A stretch of 64,000 nt of DNA from positions 186,001 through 250,000 of the forward strand of contig JANFFA010000001.1 of the NCBI GenBank assembly GCA_030848925.1. Reading direction: 5' to 3'. This stretch comes from Rhodalgimonas zhirmunskyi. Lineage in GTDB: Bacteria; Pseudomonadota; Alphaproteobacteria; Rhodobacterales; Rhodobacteraceae. The translations under genes and the position numbers were made by a program. The notes under the pieces were generated by a model, which made no database searches, was not told the DNA's origin, and saw nothing but the letters and a program-made list of their open reading frames with translations. Of the stretch, positions 1 to 8,633 are shown in pieces; within the stretch, counting starts at the first letter, position 1, and every line of letters begins with the position of its first letter.

Positions 1-1356
1 CAGGTCAGAAAAGAGGCTACGACCGAGCTTGACCTGCCGAACCTGCCCGCGCCGACGCTGCCTGCGATCAATGGCACCCATAACGTGGTGATCACCGGGG
101 TTGGCGGCACGGGGGTCGTGACCATCGGCGCAGTTCTGGCGCAGGCGGCGCAGATCGACGGGCTGGGCGCCGGGATGATGGAAATGGCCGGTCTGGCGCA
201 GAAGGGCGGCGCGGTGCATATCCACGTCCGTCTGGCCCAGAAGCCCGAGGATATCACCGCCGTGCGCGTGGCCACTGGCGAATGCGATGCACTGATCGGG
301 GGGGATCTGGTTGTTTCGGCGGGGGCCAAGACACTGGGCCTCACCAGCACGGGGCGTACTGGCGCCGTGGTCAACAGCCACGAGATCATCACCGGCGAAT
401 TCACCCGCCATACCGAGTTCACGATCCCGACCGACCGGCTGGAACTGCAACTTCAGGCGCGTCTGCGTGAGGGGTTGCACCTGTTCGATGCCTCGGAACT
501 GGCGCGGATCTCGTTGGGAGACAGTATCTTCTCCAACATGATGATCTTTGGCGGCGCGTGGCAGGCGGGGCTTGTTCCGGTGAGCCATGAGGCGATCACC
601 GATGCCATCCGCCTCAACGGGGCGGCGGTCGAGCGTAACCTGCGCGCCTTCGAGATCGGCCGTTGGGCGGTGTTGCACCCGGAAGAGGTGGCAAAGTTGA
701 TGCAGCCTTCGGTGGTGCAGATGCCCAAGACGCTGGACGAGAAGATCACCTATCGTGCGGATCACCTGAAGGCCTATCAAAACGGTCGGTTGGCGAAAAA
801 ATATCGCAAGCTGGTGGAAGGCGTGGGCGATGCGCGCCTGAAAGAGGCCGTGGCGAAGGGCTATCACAAGGTCTTGGCCTACAAGGACGAATACGAGGTG
901 GCCCGTTTGCATCGCGAGACTCGCAAAAAGGCCGAGGCGCAGTTCGAGGGCGATTTCAAGATGTCCTATCACATGGCACCGCCGGTCCTTTCCAAGGAGG
1001 GCAGTGATGGCCGCCCGAAGAAGCGCGAATTCGGCCCGGGCATGGGCCGCTGGTTGAACCTGTTGGCGCGGATGAAGGGCCTGCGCGGTACGGCGTTCGA
1101 TCCGTTCGGACGGACGGAAGAGCGCAAGATGGAGCGCGACCTGATCACCCAATACGAGGCCGATATGGCCGAGTGGCTGCCGCGCGCGACATCCGAGAAC
1201 ATGGATCACATCGTTGCGCTGGCCGAATTGCCGCTTTCGATCCGTGGGTTCGGCCCGGTCAAACAGGCCAACGCCGAGAAGGCCGCAAAGCGCCGTGAAG
1301 AAATCCTTGCCGTTCTGAAGGGCGGCGCGGCACCGGCACGGCAGGCGGCCGAATAA
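1..1356 (+). CDS. Indolepyruvate ferredoxin oxidoreductase, C-terminal part (5' end outside window)
   Basis: The reading frame is open from base 1 to the stop at 1354-1356, giving 451 residues of a longer protein. From about residue 29 it shows the nucleotide-loop start of the pyruvate-oxidoreductase gamma domain (VVITGVGGTGVVTIG), followed by the AQKGGAVHIHVR segment. The last ~230 residues are a basic/charged C-terminal domain typical of fused alphaproteobacterial IorA/IorB enzymes. The family converts aryl-pyruvates from aromatic amino-acid transamination to aryl-acetyl-CoA with ferredoxin. The missing N-terminal part should carry the ThDP-binding and ferredoxin domains of a protein of roughly 1,100 residues. 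A GTG at 85 is only an internal codon. The family call is firm; substrate preference cannot be read here. Confidence 0.9.
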   Translation, partial: QVRKEATTELDLPNLPAPTLPAINGTHNVVITGVGGTGVVTIGAVLAQAAQIDGLGAGMMEMAGLAQKGGAVHIHVRLAQKPEDITAVRVATGECDALIGGDLVVSAGAKTLGLTSTGRTGAVVNSHEIITGEFTRHTEFTIPTDRLELQLQARLREGLHLFDASELARISLGDSIFSNMMIFGGAWQAGLVPVSHEAITDAIRLNGAAVERNLRAFEIGRWAVLHPEEVAKLMQPSVVQMPKTLDEKITYRADHLKAYQNGRLAKKYRKLVEGVGDARLKEAVAKGYHKVLAYKDEYEVARLHRETRKKAEAQFEGDFKMSYHMAPPVLSKEGSDGRPKKREFGPGMGRWLNLLARMKGLRGTAFDPFGRTEERKMERDLITQYEADMAEWLPRATSENMDHIVALAELPLSIRGFGPVKQANAEKAAKRREEILAVLKGGAAPARQAAE

Positions 1357-1363
1357 AACAGGA

Positions 1364-1398
1364 ATGACGCTGTCGTGAGATGTTCATGACAGCGTCAT
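1364..1398. terminator. Perfect 11-bp inverted repeat after the oxidoreductase gene
   Basis: ATGACGCTGTC (1364-1374) and GACAGCGTCAT (1388-1398) are perfectly complementary across a 13-nt loop, starting 7 bp after the stop codon. There is no T-run after the stem, so this is either a terminator without a U tract, a 3'-end-stabilising hairpin, or a dimeric protein site. Confidence 0.5.
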
Positions 1399-1455
1399 GT
1401 TACCGGCGCATACCCTTCGCAAAGGGGCGTAAGGCCCGCGAAGAGCAACACGACC

Positions 1456-2346
1456 ATGCGCCGACACACGCCGACCTCCCGCCAGATCGCCCGCGATATC
1501 TCCTACGCCCATTCCGCCGAAACACGCGGTGGGCGTGCCTTGATCCGCCTGATGGAAAACGCGACCGGGCGGATCGGTCTTATCCGCCGTGCCCGTGGGT
1601 ATCAGGACGACTTAGCCCTTGGTCGGGATTTCTGGGACGTGATGGTTGAGCGGTATCGCTTGCGTCTGAACGTGGTTGGCGGCGCGTTGGAGAACATACC
1701 GCGCGATGGCCCGCTTATCCTGATCGCGAACCATCCTTACGGGATTCTTGATGGGTTGATGATGGGGTATATCCTGAGCCAGACGCGGAGCGATTTTCGG
1801 ATCATGGCGCATCGGGTGTTTGGCAGGGCCGAAGATCTGGATCGAGTGATCCTGCCAATCTCTTTTGACGAGACGAAAGAGGCGCTGGCGCTCAACATCG
1901 AAACCCGCAAAGAGGCTCTGCGGTATTTGGGGCAGGGTGGGGCGATCGGGATTTTTCCGGGCGGCACGGTCAGCACGGCGGTAACGCCGTTTTCGCGCCC
2001 GATGGATCCGAACTGGCGCGCCTTTACGGCGCGGATGATTGCCAAATCCGGGGCCACGGTGGTGCCGGTGTTCTTTGATGGCGCGACAAGTCGATTGTTC
2101 CAACTGGCGAGCCATATGCATTCGACCCTTCGGATGGGGCTGCTGATCAAGGAATTCAGGGCGCGGGTGAACACGGATGTGGATGTCGTGGTGGCCCAGC
2201 CAATCGCCCGCCCGGAACTCGAAGCACGACGTAGCGACAGCAAAGCAATGATGGATTTCCTGCGCAAAGCGACGTATGAGCTTTCCCCGACGCCGCTGGA
2301 ATCGTTCCAGCCGGGGTATGAGTTCGAAGAACATCATCGCGCCTGA
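1456..2346 (+). CDS. Lysophospholipid acyltransferase family protein (PlsC-like)
   Basis: A 296-residue protein with the acyltransferase core of the PlsC/GPAT superfamily. The catalytic HX4D-type motif is NHPYGILD at residues 92-99, and the glycerophosphate-site motif is IFPGG around 166-170. The family transfers acyl chains to lysophospholipids or related acceptors at the inner face of the cytoplasmic membrane. The N-terminal ~75 residues are basic and have no clear membrane span. It is followed by murI with only a short gap, so co-transcription is likely. The acceptor is unknown: it could serve phospholipid or ornithine-lipid synthesis. The start at 1456 (ATG) follows a purine-rich AAGAG stretch. 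Confidence 0.8.
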   Translation: MRRHTPTSRQIARDISYAHSAETRGGRALIRLMENATGRIGLIRRARGYQDDLALGRDFWDVMVERYRLRLNVVGGALENIPRDGPLILIANHPYGILDGLMMGYILSQTRSDFRIMAHRVFGRAEDLDRVILPISFDETKEALALNIETRKEALRYLGQGGAIGIFPGGTVSTAVTPFSRPMDPNWRAFTARMIAKSGATVVPVFFDGATSRLFQLASHMHSTLRMGLLIKEFRARVNTDVDVVVAQPIARPELEARRSDSKAMMDFLRKATYELSPTPLESFQPGYEFEEHHRA

Positions 2347-2379
2347 GGCCAAGTGCTGCGGCGCACGCGGACGAGGCAG

Positions 2380-3192
2380 ATGGCAGTAGGCATTTTCGAT
2401 AGTGGATTGGGCGGGCTGACCGTCTGGGATGCGGTGGCAAAGCGCCTGCCTGAGGTGCCGTTCGTCTACATGGCCGATAGCGCGCATGCGCCCTACGGTG
2501 TGCGCGATGCCGATGACATTTATGAGCTGACCTGCGCGTCCGTGTCGCGGCTGTGGGACGAGGGGTGTGACCTCGTGATCCTAGCCTGTAACACCGCCAG
2601 CGCCGCCGCGCTGCGCCGGATGCAGGAAAGCTGGATCCCGCGCGAAAAGCGGGTGTTGGGTGTTTTCGTGCCGTTGATCGAGGCCCTGACTGAGCGGCAG
2701 TGGGGCGACAATTCCCCGCCGCGCGAGGTTGCAGTCAAGCACGTGGCGCTGTTTGCGACGCCCGCCACCGTGGCCAGCCGTGCCTTTCAGCGCGAGTTGG
2801 CGTTTCGCGCCATTGGCGTGGATGTAGAGGCGCAGGCCTGTGGTGGCGTGGTAGATGCGATCGAAGAGGGCGACATGATCCTGGCCGAGGCACTGGTGCG
2901 CAGCCATGTCGATGCGCTGAAACGCAAGATGCCCGACCCGCAGGCGGCGATCCTTGGCTGTACCCATTATCCGCTGGTGCAAGAGGTGTTTCAGGATGCC
3001 CTTGGGGCGGGGGTGAACGTGTTCAGCCAAGCCAACCTCGTGGCCGAGAGCCTTGCCGATTATCTTGACCGCCATCCGGGCATGTTGGGTGCGGGTAAGG
3101 CGACGAAATTCCTGACCACGGGTGATCCGAAGCGGGTGAGTGACCGGGCGACGCAATTCCTGCGACGACGGATCGAATTCGAAGCGGCCTGA
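2380..3192 (+). CDS. murI: Glutamate racemase
   Basis: This enzyme interconverts L- and D-glutamate in the cytoplasm, supplying D-Glu for peptidoglycan. The protein starts [15 protein letters not shown] and has both catalytic cysteines in their usual contexts: LACNTASA (Cys70) and LGCTHYPLV (Cys194). I chose the ATG at 2380 (270 residues) because the conserved family start begins there. An in-frame GTG at 2353 would add nine basic residues with no family counterpart. It lies 33 bp downstream of the acyltransferase, probably in the same transcript. Confidence 0.95.
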   Translation: MAVGIFDSGLGGLTVWDAVAKRLPEVPFVYMADSAHAPYGVRDADDIYELTCASVSRLWDEGCDLVILACNTASAAALRRMQESWIPREKRVLGVFVPLIEALTERQWGDNSPPREVAVKHVALFATPATVASRAFQRELAFRAIGVDVEAQACGGVVDAIEEGDMILAEALVRSHVDALKRKMPDPQAAILGCTHYPLVQEVFQDALGAGVNVFSQANLVAESLADYLDRHPGMLGAGKATKFLTTGDPKRVSDRATQFLRRRIEFEAA

Positions 3193-3288
3193 AGCCGCCC
3201 TCAAACCTTCCAATACCTTCTAGAAATAATCGCCCGCATTTGATTTTTGTCACGGACAGAAGCGGGCCGTCATGCGAAAGGTTATGCC

Positions 3289-4317
3289 ATGACTTACCAA
3301 ATCGCCATTCTGGGCGCATCCGGTTACACCGGTGCCGAATTGATCCGGTTGATCGCCACACACGGGCAGATGAAGATCGCCGCGTTGGGTGCCTATTCCA
3401 AGGCTGGACAAAGCCTTGCGCAGGTGTTTCCGCATCTGCGCCACCTTGATCTGCCGGATATGGTCAGCTTCGACGAGATCGACTTTTCCAAGATCGACCT
3501 GTGTTTTTGCGCCTTGCCGCATAAGACCAGCCAAGAGGTCATCCGCGAGTTGCCCAAAGACCTGAAGATCGTGGACCTATCCGCCGATTTCCGGCTGCGT
3601 GACCCGGCGGCCTATCAAAAGTGGTATGGCAATCCGCACGCGGCGGTGGAGATGCAGAAAGAGGCGGTCTATGGCCTCACCGAGTTCTATCGCGACGAGA
3701 TCGCCAAGGCGCGGCTGGTTGCGGGAACGGGCTGTAACGCCGCGACGGGGCAATACATTCTGCGCCCATTGATCGGCGCGGGCGTAATCGGATTGGATGA
3801 CATCATCCTCGATCTGAAATGTGCGGTGTCGGGCGCGGGGCGGAGCTTGAAGGAAAACCTGCTTCATGCCGAGCTGTCCGAAGGCTACAACGCCTATGCC
3901 GTTGGCGGCACACACCGGCATTTGGGAGAGTTCGATCAGGAATTTTCGGCGCTGGCCGGGCGTGAGGTGAAAATCCAGTTCACACCGCATCTGATCCCGG
4001 CAAATCGCGGCATTCTGGCCACCGGGTACGTGAGCGGAGAGGCGCAGGCCATCCATGAAACGCTGACCAAGATCTATGCGGATGAGCCCTTTATCGAAGT
4101 GTTGCCGTTCGGCGAAACGCCCAGTACGCACCATGTGCGCGGCTCGAACTTCTGCCATATCGGTGTGACGGGAGACCGGATCGAGGGTCGGGCCATCGTG
4201 GTCGCGGCCTTGGATAACCTGACAAAAGGTAGCAGCGGTCAGGCCTTGCAGAACGCGAACTTGATGCTAGGTCTGGAAGAGACCATGGGCCTGATGCTGG
4301 CCCCGTGCTTTCCGTAA
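3289..4317 (+). CDS. argC: N-acetyl-gamma-glutamyl-phosphate reductase
   Basis: Third step of arginine synthesis: NADPH-dependent reduction of N-acetylglutamyl phosphate to the semialdehyde, in the cytoplasm. The 342-residue protein opens with the Rossmann motif [15 protein letters not shown]. It carries the catalytic cysteine in [11 protein letters not shown] (Cys149) and the HRHLGEF segment typical of the family. The ATG at 3289 is preferred over an upstream in-frame start at 3247, because the dinucleotide-binding strand must begin at MTYQIAILG. The neighbours (murI, ccmE) are housekeeping genes; no other arg gene is near. Confidence 0.95.
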   Translation: MTYQIAILGASGYTGAELIRLIATHGQMKIAALGAYSKAGQSLAQVFPHLRHLDLPDMVSFDEIDFSKIDLCFCALPHKTSQEVIRELPKDLKIVDLSADFRLRDPAAYQKWYGNPHAAVEMQKEAVYGLTEFYRDEIAKARLVAGTGCNAATGQYILRPLIGAGVIGLDDIILDLKCAVSGAGRSLKENLLHAELSEGYNAYAVGGTHRHLGEFDQEFSALAGREVKIQFTPHLIPANRGILATGYVSGEAQAIHETLTKIYADEPFIEVLPFGETPSTHHVRGSNFCHIGVTGDRIEGRAIVVAALDNLTKGSSGQALQNANLMLGLEETMGLMLAPCFP

Positions 4318-4346
4318 ATACGGATCGCACTGATGGAGGAGAAGAC

Positions 4347-4793
4347 ATGAAGAGCCTCAAGAAAAAACGCCGTATTCAGGTCATCGCGCTCGCTGTGGTG
4401 GCCTTGGCGCTGTCCACTGCGCTTATTGGTTACGGGATGCGGGACGGGATCAACTTCTTCCGCTCACCAGCGCAGGTCGTGGCCGAGCCCCCCGCACCGA
4501 CCGAGACCTTCCGCCTTGGCGGGCTGGTCGAAGAAGGCAGCCTTGTGCGCGGGCAGGGCGAGACGATCACCTTCAACGTCACCGATGGCGGTGGCACGGT
4601 GAAAGTCGCCTATACCGGTGTTTTGCCCGATCTTTTCTCAGAAAACCAAGGCATGATCGGCACCGGGAAACTGGTGGATGGCGTGTTCGTCGCACATGAA
4701 ATCCTTGCCAAGCATGACGAGAGCTACATGCCCAAGGAAGTGGTCGATGCGCTGAAAGAGCAGGGCGTCTACCAAGAACCGAGCGGTAGCTGA
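4347..4793 (+). CDS. ccmE: Cytochrome c maturation heme chaperone CcmE
   Basis: A periplasmic heme chaperone that carries heme covalently between CcmC/CcmD and the CcmF/CcmH ligation complex. The protein has 148 residues. A basic start is followed by a single membrane anchor (about residues 10-30) and an OB-fold domain. The heme-binding histidine sits in LAKHDESYMP (His123, with Tyr127), matching the family HxxxY pattern. An excellent GGAGGAG ribosome site precedes the ATG at 4347. ccmF and ccmH lie downstream but are separated from ccmE by the lysis gene pair at 4853-6042. Confidence 0.96.
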   Translation: MKSLKKKRRIQVIALAVVALALSTALIGYGMRDGINFFRSPAQVVAEPPAPTETFRLGGLVEEGSLVRGQGETITFNVTDGGGTVKVAYTGVLPDLFSENQGMIGTGKLVDGVFVAHEILAKHDESYMPKEVVDALKEQGVYQEPSGS

Positions 4794-4801
4794 AGCCAGC
4801 G

Positions 4802-4816
4802 TTAACCCGGATTTAG
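4802..4816. promoter_or_regulatory. CtrA-like box upstream of the endolysin gene
   Basis: TTAA-CCCGGAT-TTAG matches the CtrA consensus TTAA-N7-TTAA at 7 of 8 defined positions and ends 36 bp before the endolysin ATG. CtrA is known to control gene-transfer-agent release in Rhodobacter. Binding here is inferred from sequence only. Confidence 0.4.
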
Positions 4817-4822
4817 CAGTCT

Positions 4823-4846
4823 CTTCCCGAAACCTTCGGGAAGGGG
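4823..4846 (+). promoter_or_regulatory. Hairpin overlapping the endolysin ribosome-binding site
   Basis: CTTCCCGAA (4823-4831) pairs perfectly with TTCGGGAAG (4835-4843) across a 3-nt loop. The likely Shine-Dalgarno run AAGGGG (4841-4846) lies partly inside the right arm, 6 nt before the ATG at 4853. The hairpin could therefore hide the ribosome site of the lysis genes, or act as a weak ccmE terminator. Confidence 0.5.
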
Positions 4847-4852
4847 CTGTGC

Positions 4853-5464
4853 ATGAAATCCGTTCGAGATATCGCCGAAGAAATCGTCGCCCGAGAGGGC
4901 GGCTTCGTGAACGACCCGGACGATCGGGGTGGGGCCACGAAGTTCGGTGTGACGATCCACACGATGCGGCGGCTAGGGTTGGACCTTGATCGCGATGGTG
5001 ATGTCGACGTGGCTGATGTGCACGCGTTGAGCCGCGCGCAGGCCGTGGACATTTTCATCCAGCATTACTTCGAAGCGCCGGGAATCGGGCGCCTACCCGC
5101 GCCGCTTCAGGCCAGTGTTTTCGACATGTATGTGAATGCGGGATCGAATGCCGTGCGCATCCTGCAGCGAATGTTGGTGCAGATGGGGCACGAGGTTCTG
5201 GTCGACGGGGTCATCGGGCCGCAGACGGCGGCGGCGGCAAAGGCGGCGGCGCGCGCCGCACCCGAGCATATCGCCGATGCCTACGGGATCGCCCGGCGCA
5301 ACTACTATTTCCGTCTTGCCGATGCCCGACCTGCCAGCCGCAAATACGCGCGCACACGCGCCGGCAGTAAGGGCGGCTGGATCATTCGGGCCGAGGAGTT
5401 CATCACGCCGCGTTATCACCTGAGCCCGGAGCAATTCGCGGAAAGGACGGCGCAATGGGGTTGA
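4853..5464 (+). CDS. Holin-associated N-acetylmuramidase (GH108-type, GTA-like endolysin)
   Basis: A 203-residue peptidoglycan hydrolase of the GH108/ZliS type. The N-terminal catalytic segment holds AREGGFVNDP (catalytic Glu15) and the GGATKFGVT motif. The C-terminal half (about 90-150) looks like the small peptidoglycan-binding domain that follows GH108 (DGVIGPQTAAA). There is no signal peptide, so it needs the holin to reach the wall. It overlaps the holin start by 10 bp. In Rhodobacter capsulatus the equivalent endolysin and holin lyse the cells that release gene transfer agent; no phage structural genes are nearby. Expression may be governed by the CtrA-like box and RBS hairpin just upstream. 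Confidence 0.85.
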   Translation: MKSVRDIAEEIVAREGGFVNDPDDRGGATKFGVTIHTMRRLGLDLDRDGDVDVADVHALSRAQAVDIFIQHYFEAPGIGRLPAPLQASVFDMYVNAGSNAVRILQRMLVQMGHEVLVDGVIGPQTAAAAKAAARAAPEHIADAYGIARRNYYFRLADARPASRKYARTRAGSKGGWIIRAEEFITPRYHLSPEQFAERTAQWG

Positions 5465-6042
5465 TCGAACGCATGCTCACCCTAGTCTTCGGGAACGGCG
5501 GCAATGCCCTTCGCGACACCGCCGAAGTATTTCGAGAGAATGCCGAGGCGGCCGCGACCCGCGCAGCGCAGACCCGGGCCAGTGCGCTGGGGCAATTCGG
5601 GGCCGAGTTCAAGGCGGACCAACGCGGGGTTTTCGACCGGATCATGGATGGCATCAACCGCCTGCCGCGCCCGGCCTTGGCCCTTGGCACGCTGGGGCTT
5701 TTCATCGCGGCGATGGTCGATCCGGTGTGGTTCGCCGCGCGAATGCAGGGGATTGCGCTGGTGCCGGAACCGCTCTGGTGGTTGCTGGGGGCGATCGTCA
5801 GCTTCTATTTCGGCGCGCGCCATCAGACCAAATCGCAGGATTTGCAGCGCCAGATTTCCCGCACGCTAAGCGACGTGCCGCGCGTGGTGCGGAACCTCGA
5901 TGCGTTGGAAGGGTATCGCCGGGCAGAAAGCCCCGGGGCCGCGACAACGGGGCGCAATGCGCAAGCGACACTGGATGTGACCACGCCGGAAACCAATCCT
6001 GCCCTTGAGGCATGGGCAAGGGGTGCGGACTGGGGCCGCTAG
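5455..6042 (+). CDS. Holin of the 3-TM gene-transfer-release family
   Basis: A 195-residue membrane protein. A charged, Ala-rich amphipathic N-terminal half is followed by a cluster of hydrophobic segments (about 71-88, 91-103 and 106-121), then a polar C-terminal tail. This layout matches the three-TM holin family associated with GTA release. It would oligomerise in the inner membrane and let the muramidase encoded just upstream reach the cell wall. Its ATG overlaps the endolysin stop, so the two are translationally coupled. The assignment rests on topology and on the neighbouring muramidase. Confidence 0.82.
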   Translation: MGLIERMLTLVFGNGGNALRDTAEVFRENAEAAATRAAQTRASALGQFGAEFKADQRGVFDRIMDGINRLPRPALALGTLGLFIAAMVDPVWFAARMQGIALVPEPLWWLLGAIVSFYFGARHQTKSQDLQRQISRTLSDVPRVVRNLDALEGYRRAESPGAATTGRNAQATLDVTTPETNPALEAWARGADWGR

Positions 6043-6138
6043 GGCGCGCTTGATCCTGCTCCCCCCCGCGACAAAATAGACATTCCAAACACGCGTTTGC
6101 GATTGGACCTGCGCGCGGGGAGGCCTATAACCGGACGC

Positions 6139-8109
6139 ATGATAGCAGAACTCGGACATTTCGCCCTCATCCTCGCCTTCATCACTGCGCTCATGCAGAT
6201 GGTGATCCCACTTGTTGGTGCCCATAAGCGATGGCCCGGATGGATGGCCTTTGCCGAACCAGCGGCAAACGTGCAATTCCTGCTGACGGCGTTCGCATTC
6301 GGCGCTTTGATGTATGCCTTCGTCACCTCGGATTTCTCGCTAAGCCTTGTCGTGGCCAACAGCCATTCGGCCAAACCGATGCTCTACAAGATCACCGGGG
6401 TGTGGGGGAATCACGAAGGGTCGATGCTGCTTTGGGTGCTAATCGTCACGCTGTTCGGCGCGATGGCGCAGTGGTTTGGCCATGGCCTTCCCCCGACGCT
6501 CAAGGCACGCATTCTGGCGGTGCAGTCGGCCATTGGCGCGGCTTTCTTCGCCTTTATCCTGTTCACGTCGAACCCGTTCCTGCGGATGGACGTGGTGCCG
6601 TTCGACGGGCGCGGCCTGAACCCGCTTTTGCAGGATCCGGGCCTCGCCTTCCATCCACCCTTCCTTTACGTCGGCTATGTCGGCCTTTCGATGGCCTTCT
6701 CTTTCGCCGTTGCGGCGCTGATCGAAGGCCGCATCGATGCCGCATGGGGCCGCTGGGTGCGCCCGTGGACCTTGGCGGCGTGGATGTTCCTGACCGTTGG
6801 GATCGGGCTTGGCTCTTGGTGGGCCTACTATGAACTTGGCTGGGGCGGTTTCTGGTTCTGGGATCCGGTCGAGAACGCAAGCTTCATGCCTTGGCTCATC
6901 GCGGCGGCGTTGTTGCACAGCTCGATCGTGGTGGAAAAGCGGGAAAGCCTCAAAAGCTGGACCATCCTTCTGGCCATCATCGCGTTCGGGTTCAGCCTTG
7001 TCGGGGCGTTTATCACCCGGTCTGGCATCATCACCTCGGTTCATGCCTTTGCCACCGATCCCGAGCGTGGTGTGTTCCTTCTGCTGATCCTGGCCGTGTT
7101 CGTCGGCGGGGCGCTTACGCTTTATGCCGCGCGCGCCAGTGCGATGCAGGCGAAAGGAGTGTTTTCTTTCGTCAGTCGCGAATCTGCGCTGGTGCTCAAC
7201 AACATCTTGTTGGCGGTTTCGGCCTTCGTTGTCTTTGTCGGTACGATCTGGCCGCTGATTTCGGAAATGGCGTTTGATCGGAAGCTTTCTGTCGGTGCAC
7301 CGTTCTTTGATCAGGCGTTCACACCCTTCATGGTGGTGCTTGGCATCGTCTTGCCGATCGGCGCCATGCTGCCGTGGAAACGCGCACGCTTGGGCCGGGT
7401 TCTGAAACAGCTTATCCCGGCGATCGTTTTCTCGCTTGCTGTTGGAGCGCTGCTTTGGGCGATGGAGTCCGAAAAAACGGCTCTGGGCCCTGTCGGCCTG
7501 ATGCTGGGGGCGTGGCTCGTCTCGGGCGCGGCGATTGACCTGCTGACCCGGACTGGGCGTGGCGGGGCCGGGCGGCTTGGCCGTCTTGCCCGTCTGCCGC
7601 GGGCCGATTGGGGCAAGGCCGTGGCCCATGCGGGCCTTGGGGTGACCATAGCGGGTATTTCCGGGCTGCTGGCCTGGGAGGCCGAGGATATCCGTGTGGT
7701 GCAGACCGGAGAAAGCTTCGATCTGGCGGGATATACGATCACGCTCGACAACGTGGCGACCGTGCCGGGGCCGAACTATACCTCGACGATGGCGGATGTG
7801 ACCCTGTCACAAGACGGCAAGAAAATCTCGACGCTGCATCCAGAAAAGCGGGTTTATCCAGTGGCAGGCATGCCCACCACCGAGGCGGCCATCGACATCG
7901 GCTTCCTTCGTGATGTTTACGTCGTGATCGGCGATCCGCAGGAAAACGGCGGTTGGGCCATGCGAGCTTACTACAAGCCGCTTGCCAACTGGATCTGGGG
8001 CGGGGCGATCCTGATGGCCTTTGGTGGCCTGCTCTCTCTCAGTGACCGGCGTTATCGCGTGGCTGCCGGGGCGCGCAAGACTGTGGCACAGGGGGTGCCT
8101 GCGGAATGA
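6139..8109 (+). CDS. ccmF: Cytochrome c heme lyase subunit CcmF
   Basis: A large polytopic inner-membrane protein (656 residues, family about 650) that joins heme from CcmE to apocytochrome c in the periplasm. The tryptophan-rich WWD signature is clear: GSWWAYYELGWGGFWFWDP, about residues 230-250. Conserved His residues are present in the flanking loops. The ATG at 6139 gives the canonical start MIAELGHFALILAF; an in-frame ATG at 6097 would add 14 non-conserved residues. It overlaps ccmH by 4 bp (ATGA), indicating a coupled pair. Confidence 0.97.
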   Translation: MIAELGHFALILAFITALMQMVIPLVGAHKRWPGWMAFAEPAANVQFLLTAFAFGALMYAFVTSDFSLSLVVANSHSAKPMLYKITGVWGNHEGSMLLWVLIVTLFGAMAQWFGHGLPPTLKARILAVQSAIGAAFFAFILFTSNPFLRMDVVPFDGRGLNPLLQDPGLAFHPPFLYVGYVGLSMAFSFAVAALIEGRIDAAWGRWVRPWTLAAWMFLTVGIGLGSWWAYYELGWGGFWFWDPVENASFMPWLIAAALLHSSIVVEKRESLKSWTILLAIIAFGFSLVGAFITRSGIITSVHAFATDPERGVFLLLILAVFVGGALTLYAARASAMQAKGVFSFVSRESALVLNNILLAVSAFVVFVGTIWPLISEMAFDRKLSVGAPFFDQAFTPFMVVLGIVLPIGAMLPWKRARLGRVLKQLIPAIVFSLAVGALLWAMESEKTALGPVGLMLGAWLVSGAAIDLLTRTGRGGAGRLGRLARLPRADWGKAVAHAGLGVTIAGISGLLAWEAEDIRVVQTGESFDLAGYTITLDNVATVPGPNYTSTMADVTLSQDGKKISTLHPEKRVYPVAGMPTTEAAIDIGFLRDVYVVIGDPQENGGWAMRAYYKPLANWIWGGAILMAFGGLLSLSDRRYRVAAGARKTVAQGVPAE

Positions 8110-8564
8110 TTGCAAGGCTTCTCCTGATCCTGTCTCTGCTGCTGCCGACGGCCGCATTCGCTGTGCAACCTGACGAGATGCTGCAAGACCCGGCGCTTGA
8201 GGCGCGGGCGCGCGAAATCTCCAAGGGGCTGCGCTGTCTTGTCTGCCGCAATGAAAGCATCGACGACAGCAATGCGGATCTGGCCCGTGACCTTCGTATC
8301 GAGGTGCGCACCCAGATCACGGAAGGCAAATCGAACGACGAGGTGGTGAACTTCCTTGTCGATAAATACGGTGAATACGTTCTGTTGAAGCCGCGTGATA
8401 CTGGTTCGAACCGTGTGCTTTACTTGGCAGGGCCGGGGATGCTGATCGTTGGGTTGCTTGCTGCGTTCTTCTATCTGCGACGGCGCTCTCACGCGCCCGC
8501 GCCTCTGGAAGCAGGGCTGAACAGCGATGAAGCGGAGCGTCTCGACAAAATCATGAAAGGGTGA
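8106..8564 (+). CDS. ccmH: Cytochrome c maturation protein CcmH (thiol reductant for apocytochrome c)
   Basis: A 152-residue periplasmic, membrane-anchored protein. It has a signal peptide (1-19, LLLPTAAFA), the redox motif LRCLVCRNES (Cys44 and Cys47) and one C-terminal membrane span (about 101-120). The family reduces or holds the CXXCH motif of apocytochromes and works with CcmF. There is no CcmI-like extension, so this is the short CcmH/Ccl2 form. It starts at the ATG overlapping the ccmF stop. Confidence 0.95.
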   Translation: MIARLLLILSLLLPTAAFAVQPDEMLQDPALEARAREISKGLRCLVCRNESIDDSNADLARDLRIEVRTQITEGKSNDEVVNFLVDKYGEYVLLKPRDTGSNRVLYLAGPGMLIVGLLAAFFYLRRRSHAPAPLEAGLNSDEAERLDKIMKG

Positions 8565-8585
8565 CGCCGGGTTTCCCTTTCATGA
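8551..8585. terminator. Perfect 11-bp inverted repeat spanning the end of ccmH
   Basis: TCATGAAAGGG (8551-8561) pairs with CCCTTTCATGA (8575-8585) across 13 nt. The left arm covers the last ccmH codons and the TGA lies in the loop. No T tract follows. The geometry (11-bp stem, 13-nt loop) is the same as at 1364-1398. Confidence 0.5.
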
Positions 8586-8633
8586 AACAACGCTTTTAGG
8601 TTCTGTGCTTTCGACGAACAGGGAGGCACTGCC

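Noticed and set aside
4853-6042. Prophage remnant
   Set aside because: Only lysis genes are present, with no integrase, capsid, portal or attachment repeats; a GTA-type lysis module explains it better.
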